Of a stretch of DNA of 6,014 nt, positions 1 through 3,779 are shown piece by piece. The notes beneath the pieces were generated by a model that had not been told where the DNA came from, did no database searches, and saw nothing but the letters and a program-made list of their open reading frames with translations. Each line of letters begins with the position of its first letter. The first letter of the stretch is position 1. A program made the translations under genes and the position numbers. The DNA comes from Candidatus Levyibacteriota bacterium (GTDB taxonomy: Bacteria; Patescibacteriota; Microgenomatia; Levybacterales; UBA12049), in NCBI GenBank assembly GCA_003173995.1, contig PRDT01000019.1:1-6014 (forward strand). Direction: 5' to 3'.

Positions 1-898
1 CAATCGTCAAAACATGAGAATCTGATGGATTAAATCCTGCAGAATCTTTTAATTTTTTATTTGTTTTGTATCTTCCAACTGGACCAAGATCATATCTTCT
101 ATTATTAAAGAAAAGCCCGTGAAGACTTTCGCGGACTTTATCAAGAACAACTGGTTCACCAGGATGCATCTTCTTAAAGATTTCAATCATTGCTTCGGTT
201 TCAGATGTTGTATCGTCTTTTTTGAGGGTATTTTCGATATATTGCTCATTTCCTGTATCAACTTGAGCAAATTTTGCTTTAATATCTTCATTTGATGAGA
301 TACCCAAAGCGCGAAGGAATGTGGTAACAGGGAATTTTCGTCGTCGATCAATTTTTACCGTAATTGTACCGTGTCGAGTTGTTGAATATTCAAGCCATGA
401 ACCATGAACTGGTCGAATTTCTGCATTGTAAAGTGGTCGCCCGGTTACATTATCAACCGTTGCAGTAAAGAAAACGCCCGGTGAACGGACGAGTTGATTA
501 ACGACAGCTCTTTCAATACCATTGACGACAAATGTTCCATGCTCTGTCATTTGAGGAATATCTCCTAAGAAGATCTCTTGAGTAATGACCTTACCGGTCT
601 TTTTATTTAAGAGTGCTGCTTCTACATATAAGGGGGCATCATAAGTGATACCTTTATTCATTGCTTCTTCTGGTGTGTTACTTGGGTCGCCGATTCGGTA
701 GTCTTTGAGTGTGAGGGTCCAGTTTTTTTCTGTGAAGTCGTCTATTGGGGAGATTTCTTGGAGGATTTCACCAATCTGCTTATGAAGGAAATCTGTGTAT
801 GACTTTTTTTGAATAGCAAGAAGGTTAAGTTCTGGAAGAGAGGAGTAAGATTTACCCCAGTTTTGTCTAATGATGTTTTTGGTATCTTGCTTCTGCAT
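1..898 (-). CDS. rpoB: DNA-directed RNA polymerase subunit beta, N-terminal part (runs off left edge)
   Basis: This is the beta subunit of the core RNA polymerase, which with beta' forms the catalytic cleft that makes all cellular RNA. I translated 299 codons from ATG at 898-896. Recognisable RpoB blocks in order are: LPELNLLAIQKKSYTDFL near residues 21-38; GDIPQMTEHGTFVVNG at 112-127, followed by ERAVVNQLVRSPGVFF; DRRRKFPVTTFLRALG at 184-199; PGEP at 246-249; and RRYDLGPVGRYK at 267-278. This covers the protrusion and the start of the lobe; the rifampicin-pocket and catalytic regions lie beyond the edge. The start is secure because an in-frame TAA lies seven codons upstream with no other start codon between. 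No Shine-Dalgarno sequence sits at normal distance; an AAGGG lies 18 nt upstream inside a hairpin. The gene has its own promoter and is not preceded by rplJ/rplL as in many bacteria. The family call is essentially certain. Confidence 0.98.
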   Translation of the reverse strand, partial: MQKQDTKNIIRQNWGKSYSSLPELNLLAIQKKSYTDFLHKQIGEILQEISPIDDFTEKNWTLTLKDYRIGDPSNTPEEAMNKGITYDAPLYVEAALLNKKTGKVITQEIFLGDIPQMTEHGTFVVNGIERAVVNQLVRSPGVFFTATVDNVTGRPLYNAEIRPVHGSWLEYSTTRHGTITVKIDRRRKFPVTTFLRALGISSNEDIKAKFAQVDTGNEQYIENTLKKDDTTSETEAMIEIFKKMHPGEPVVLDKVRESLHGLFFNNRRYDLGPVGRYKTNKKLKDSAGFNPSDSHVLTI

Positions 899-903
899 TG
901 GTG

Positions 904-925
904 TAATAAGGTCAGGCCCTTATCA
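904..925 (-). promoter_or_regulatory. Hairpin immediately upstream of the rpoB start codon
   Basis: In the minus-strand RNA, UGAUAAGG (925-918) pairs with CCUUAUUA (911-904) around the six-base loop GCCUGA. This gives 8 bp including one G-U wobble. Only five nucleotides (CACCA) separate the stem from the rpoB AUG. The only SD-like string, AAGGG, spans the 5' arm and the first loop base, so ribosome access could depend on opening the stem. The pairing is visible in the sequence; a role in translational control of rpoB is inferred. Confidence 0.6.
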
Positions 926-927
926 AA

Positions 928-963
928 AAAAAAGAAACGGGTACGCTAACCCTCTTTTTTCTT
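928..963 (-). terminator. Terminator-like hairpin with U-tract in the rpoB leader (possible attenuator)
   Basis: In the minus-strand RNA, GGGU (952-949) pairs with ACCC (942-939) around a six-base loop. A-rich and U-rich flanks extend the pairing imperfectly to 963/928, and nine consecutive U residues follow at 933-925. This resembles an intrinsic terminator placed between the rpoB promoter and its start codon. The GC core is only 4 bp, so termination is probably partial if it happens. Read on the plus strand the same element also ends in a T-rich run, but no plus-strand gene precedes it. Attenuation is an inference. Confidence 0.4.
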
Positions 964-1018
964 GGTGCTTAAGGTAGTTACATTTATACCATAGCATATT
1001 TTTTCTGTCAAGCACCAA
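962..1018. repeat. 9-bp perfect inverted repeat straddling the rpoB promoter
   Basis: TTGGTGCTT at 962-970 and AAGCACCAA at 1010-1018 are exact reverse complements, 39 bp apart. The right arm overlaps two bases of the rpoB -35 box, and the left arm lies just after the predicted transcription start near 976. Only the left arm would be transcribed from the rpoB promoter, so a DNA-level role such as paired operator half-sites fits better than an RNA hairpin. Function is inferred. Confidence 0.5.
983..1011 (-). promoter_or_regulatory. Sigma70-type promoter for rpoB
   Basis: On the minus strand the -35 box TTGACA (1011-1006) matches consensus perfectly. A 17-bp spacer separates it from the -10 box TATAAA (988-983), which has an extended TGG just upstream. 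Transcription is predicted to start near 976, giving a leader of about 78 nt before the rpoB ATG. It is the strongest promoter-like sequence I see in the window, in keeping with a housekeeping gene transcribed apart from ribosomal protein genes. Confidence 0.85.
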
Positions 1019-1107
1019 TTGAGGGTAATTGTAAGGCAATGGTAAAGACACTTTCTGTATCCTGTAACATTTTGTGAGATAATTTCTCCGGGTATTTTTT
1101 CGTTGTC

Positions 1108-1136
1108 TTGCAATTTTTCAGGCTTGCTGGAATACT
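1108..1136 (+). promoter_or_regulatory. Promoter of the DUF218-like gene, likely giving a leaderless mRNA
   Basis: TTGCAA at 1108-1113 is a -35-like box, followed by a 17-bp spacer and the -10-like AATACT at 1131-1136, preceded by the extended element TGG (1128-1130). Only six bases separate the -10 box from the ATG at 1143. The expected start point therefore falls on or next to the A of the start codon, leaving no room for a ribosome binding site. The boxes are visible; leaderless expression is inferred. Confidence 0.55.
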
Positions 1137-1142
1137 ACGTAC

Positions 1143-1883
1143 ATGACAAAAAAGTACGTCGTTATTGCCTCTTCTCTTCTTTTTCTTATAGTAGGATTCT
1201 TTACGTATCTTTTGTTAAGAAACTATAGTAACCAATCAACGATTCCGTCTTCTTCAGAAGCTCTCCTCTTACATGGTTATTGGCTCTCTCAAAAAGGCGA
1301 TGGGCCTCTCAAACTTAGTTTGAGAAGTCAACTAGAGATACAAGCTGCTGCAGTTATTTATAAACAATACCCTAATCTTTATCTTGTCATCAATGCAGGT
1401 CCCATATGGGGTTCTCACTATCTTAGCCTTGGAACTGTCATGAAAAAGGAGATTATCCAACTTGGGGTCCCTGAAGAAAAGATCATCTTTCAAGATAACG
1501 CAATGGATACCTATGATGAAATTGTTTCTTTTCTTTCACTTGCAAAAAAGTATAACTGGACACAGCTTGTTGATCTTGCTGCAAGTCAACACGACACGAG
1601 TATTCCAACCCTGTATACCAATCTGAATGCTCAGGCAACATACGTTACTGCTGAGAGTATTCTTCGGACATATGGAACCCAAAGTCAAAAAAATACTGTT
1701 AACCAACTAACATTTTCCCAATATGAAGTTGGGCTGAGTCTGTATGAAGATTTTGTTCGAATAGCCCTTATTGTAGATCCGAATTATCAATTACTCGGAG
1801 CCCATGCAAGAAGCACACGCAATAGAAAAACACCCTATGGAGGTATACCATTTATCCCTGTTGATAAATATGATCTCAAGTAA
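1143..1883 (+). CDS. Membrane-anchored DUF218 (YdcF/SanA/ElyC-like) domain protein
   Basis: The 246-residue protein starts MTKK and has a single hydrophobic segment at residues 5-25, so it is probably an N-terminally anchored protein whose main domain lies outside the membrane. The rest fits the DUF218 fold: a hydrophobic strand leading to LHGYW at 43-47, the strand LVINAG at 81-86 (the family's usual 'sGG' position), GVPEEKI at 108-114, and the DNAMDTYDEI block at 118-127 that matches the family's 's.NTyeEa' motif. DUF218 proteins are linked to envelope biogenesis in some bacteria (SanA, ElyC), but their biochemical activity is not settled. Several motif positions are substituted, for example NAG for the usual GG, so this is a divergent member. 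There is no SD sequence; the start follows directly after an extended -10 box. It shares no transcript with the divergent rpoB. I give no gene symbol. Confidence 0.75.
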   Translation: MTKKYVVIASSLLFLIVGFFTYLLLRNYSNQSTIPSSSEALLLHGYWLSQKGDGPLKLSLRSQLEIQAAAVIYKQYPNLYLVINAGPIWGSHYLSLGTVMKKEIIQLGVPEEKIIFQDNAMDTYDEIVSFLSLAKKYNWTQLVDLAASQHDTSIPTLYTNLNAQATYVTAESILRTYGTQSQKNTVNQLTFSQYEVGLSLYEDFVRIALIVDPNYQLLGAHARSTRNRKTPYGGIPFIPVDKYDLK

Positions 1884-1903
1884 CACAATCTAGCTCATAT
1901 TCA

Positions 1904-1912
1904 TGCTATAAT
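1904..1912 (+). promoter_or_regulatory. Extended -10 promoter of alaS, likely leaderless
   Basis: TGC followed by a perfect TATAAT (1907-1912) forms a textbook extended -10 element. Seven bases later comes the alaS ATG at 1920, where transcription is expected to begin. No clear -35 box sits 17 bp upstream, which is acceptable for extended -10 promoters. The element lies in the 36-bp gap after the DUF218-like gene, so alaS probably has its own promoter. A near-palindrome, GCTATAATTATTAGC (1905-1919), covers the -10 box and the predicted start point. Confidence 0.7.
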
Positions 1913-1919
1913 TATTAGC

Positions 1920-3773
1920 ATGACTGCACGACAAATTATTGATATCTACATCAGCTTCTTTGAAAAGCGTGGACACAAGCAAATTGCAGGTGCACCACTT
2001 GTCCCAGAGAATGATCCGACTACTCTTTTTACATCCTCTGGTATGCAACCTCTTGTTCCGTATCTCTTGGGAGAAGAACATCCATCAGGTACACGACTTG
2101 TTGATGTGCAGAATTCTTTCCGTGCTGTTGATATTGAAGAAGTTGGAGATGATCGTCATACTACCTTTTTCCGAATGCTTGGAAATTGGTCATTAGGTGA
2201 TTATTTTAAAACAGAGCAAATTCCTTGGGTGTGGGAACTCTATACAAAAGAGTTAGGACTCGATCCCAAACGACTATACGTTAGTATTTTCTCAGGCTAT
2301 GAAGCAATTGAAAAAGATGAGACCTCTTATGCATTATGGGAAAAAATTCTTACTGAGGCAGGACTTAATCCGAAAGAAAGAATTTTTGAGTATGGTGTCG
2401 AGAAGAATTGGTGGAGTAGGTCAGGCACACCAGACAAAATGCCAGCTGGTGAGCCAGGTGGACCAGATAGTGAAATTTTCTATGATTTCGGAGAGGAATT
2501 GTATTTTCATGAAAATAGTCCTTGGAAAGATGAAAAATGCCATCCAAATTGCGATTGTGGAAGATATTGGGAAATTGGCAACTCTGTCTTCATGCAGTAT
2601 ATCAAGCAGCCTGACGGGTCTTTTGCAGAGCTTCCTAAAAGAAATGTTGACTTTGGTGGAGGGTTAGAAAGACTTATTGGTGCAACCGAACACCAGCCAG
2701 ATATGTTCCTCACCTCTCTTTTCAAACCTACTATTGAAAAAATTCAAAAAGAGACAGACCAACCATATGAAGAGCACAAAAAACACATGCAAATTATTGC
2801 TGACCATCTTGGTGGAAGTATGTTAATGGTTGCATCAGGAGTCAGACCTTCTAATAAAGACCGCGGATATATCCTCAGAAGACTTATCAGAAGGAGTCTT
2901 GATCATCTGTGGGAACTCAAGAAAGACGTAAGCATTAGACCTATTCTTGAGACTATTGCAAAGCAATATCAAGATACTGATGCTGTCATGGTGGAGGACT
3001 TTGAGGAGATTGCGCTGACAATTGAGACGGAGAAGCAAAATTACGAACGAACCCTTGCCAACGCAAAAAAGCTAATTGAAAAAGATTTGGTCAAGGGAGG
3101 CATTAAGTTAGGAGACGAATTAAAAGGATTTGTAGAAATTTCTGCTGAAACTGCGTTTAAAGCCATGTCTTCTTTTGGCCTTTCTCCGACACAACTCAAG
3201 AGTCTTGGATATGTATTTGATAGTCAAGCATTTGCAGAGAAAATAAAAGAGCATCAAAGTCTCTCACGTACTGCATCAGCAGGTAAATTCAAAGGAGGCC
3301 TCGCCGACCAAGAAGAAAATACAGTCAAAGGCCATACTGCAACACATTTACTTCAACAGGCTCTTCGAGATGTATTGGGAGGACATTTACACCAAACAGG
3401 CTCAAATATTACAACAGAGCGTTTGAGATTTGACTTCAATCACCCTGAAAAATTAACTGACGAACAAATCCGAAAAGTCGAATCTATAGTAAGAGAAAAA
3501 ATTGATGATGATTTACCAGTTCATTTTGAAATGCTACCAATTGCTATTGCAAAAGAGACAGGCGCAATTGGCCTTTTCGATGCAAAATATCAAGAAAAAG
3601 TAAAAGTATATTTTATAGGTGGCTCAGGAGAAGAAGGCGATCACAATGCCTATTCAAAGGAATTTTGTGGCGGACCACACGTGCCACATACAAGTGTTAT
3701 ACAATCATTTAAGATAACCAAACAAGAATCTATAGGAAAAGGTCAACAAAGGTTGTACGCTGTGGTATCCTAA
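1920..3773 (+). CDS. alaS: Alanine--tRNA ligase, compact form without the C-Ala domain
   Basis: This cytoplasmic class II synthetase charges tRNA-Ala with alanine and removes mischarged serine or glycine. Visible blocks are: motif 1 around residues 24-50; motif 2 with RHTTFFRMLGNWSLGDYF at 79-96; a cysteine cluster CHPNCDC at 207-213 followed by GRYWEIGNSVFMQY; motif 3 NVDFGGGLER at 242-251; and the tRNA-recognition helices with VRPSNKDRGYILRR from 308. The editing domain has the zinc ligands H472-TAT-H476 and C583-GGP-H587. At 617 residues it is far shorter than the usual ~875. It ends about 30 residues after C583, so the C-terminal C-Ala/DHHA1 region is absent, and the segment before the editing domain is shortened too. 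The next gene begins six bases later, so there is no broken remnant. The variant GGPDSEIFYDFG at 180-191 replaces the common CGPCSEI. The start is fixed by the leaderless promoter, and an in-frame TAA lies 12 codons upstream. Confidence 0.97.
   Translation: MTARQIIDIYISFFEKRGHKQIAGAPLVPENDPTTLFTSSGMQPLVPYLLGEEHPSGTRLVDVQNSFRAVDIEEVGDDRHTTFFRMLGNWSLGDYFKTEQIPWVWELYTKELGLDPKRLYVSIFSGYEAIEKDETSYALWEKILTEAGLNPKERIFEYGVEKNWWSRSGTPDKMPAGEPGGPDSEIFYDFGEELYFHENSPWKDEKCHPNCDCGRYWEIGNSVFMQYIKQPDGSFAELPKRNVDFGGGLERLIGATEHQPDMFLTSLFKPTIEKIQKETDQPYEEHKKHMQIIADHLGGSMLMVASGVRPSNKDRGYILRRLIRRSLDHLWELKKDVSIRPILETIAKQYQDTDAVMVEDFEEIALTIETEKQNYERTLANAKKLIEKDLVKGGIKLGDELKGFVEISAETAFKAMSSFGLSPTQLKSLGYVFDSQAFAEKIKEHQSLSRTASAGKFKGGLADQEENTVKGHTATHLLQQALRDVLGGHLHQTGSNITTERLRFDFNHPEKLTDEQIRKVESIVREKIDDDLPVHFEMLPIAIAKETGAIGLFDAKYQEKVKVYFIGGSGEEGDHNAYSKEFCGGPHVPHTSVIQSFKITKQESIGKGQQRLYAVVS
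3763..3771 (+). promoter_or_regulatory. Candidate internal extended -10 box before the 3780 gene
   Basis: TGG plus TATCCT (3766-3771) resembles an extended -10 element. It sits in the last codons of alaS, eight bases before the ATG at 3780. No convincing -35 box accompanies it. It may give a leaderless transcript of the downstream gene in addition to read-through from alaS. The match is weaker than at the other genes and could be chance. Confidence 0.3.
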
Positions 3774-3779
3774 TAGTAT

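Noticed and set aside
1016..1031. Short inverted repeat CAATT/AATTG just outside the rpoB -35 box
   Set aside because: Five AT-rich base pairs are expected by chance in this composition.
1075..1083. Second possible extended -10 box (TGA plus GATAAT) upstream of the DUF218-like gene
   Set aside because: The -35 position reads CTGTAT, a poor match, and the box nearer the ATG explains the start better. It could be a minor upstream promoter but is not supported enough to list.
1884..1919. Terminator after the DUF218-like gene
   Set aside because: The 36-bp gap has no GC stem with a T-run, so read-through into alaS cannot be excluded but no terminator is visible.
1890..3038. Small open frames on both strands overlapping alaS
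   Set aside because: The alaS frame is supported from end to end by family motifs; the alternatives are short, unlike known proteins and fully inside it.
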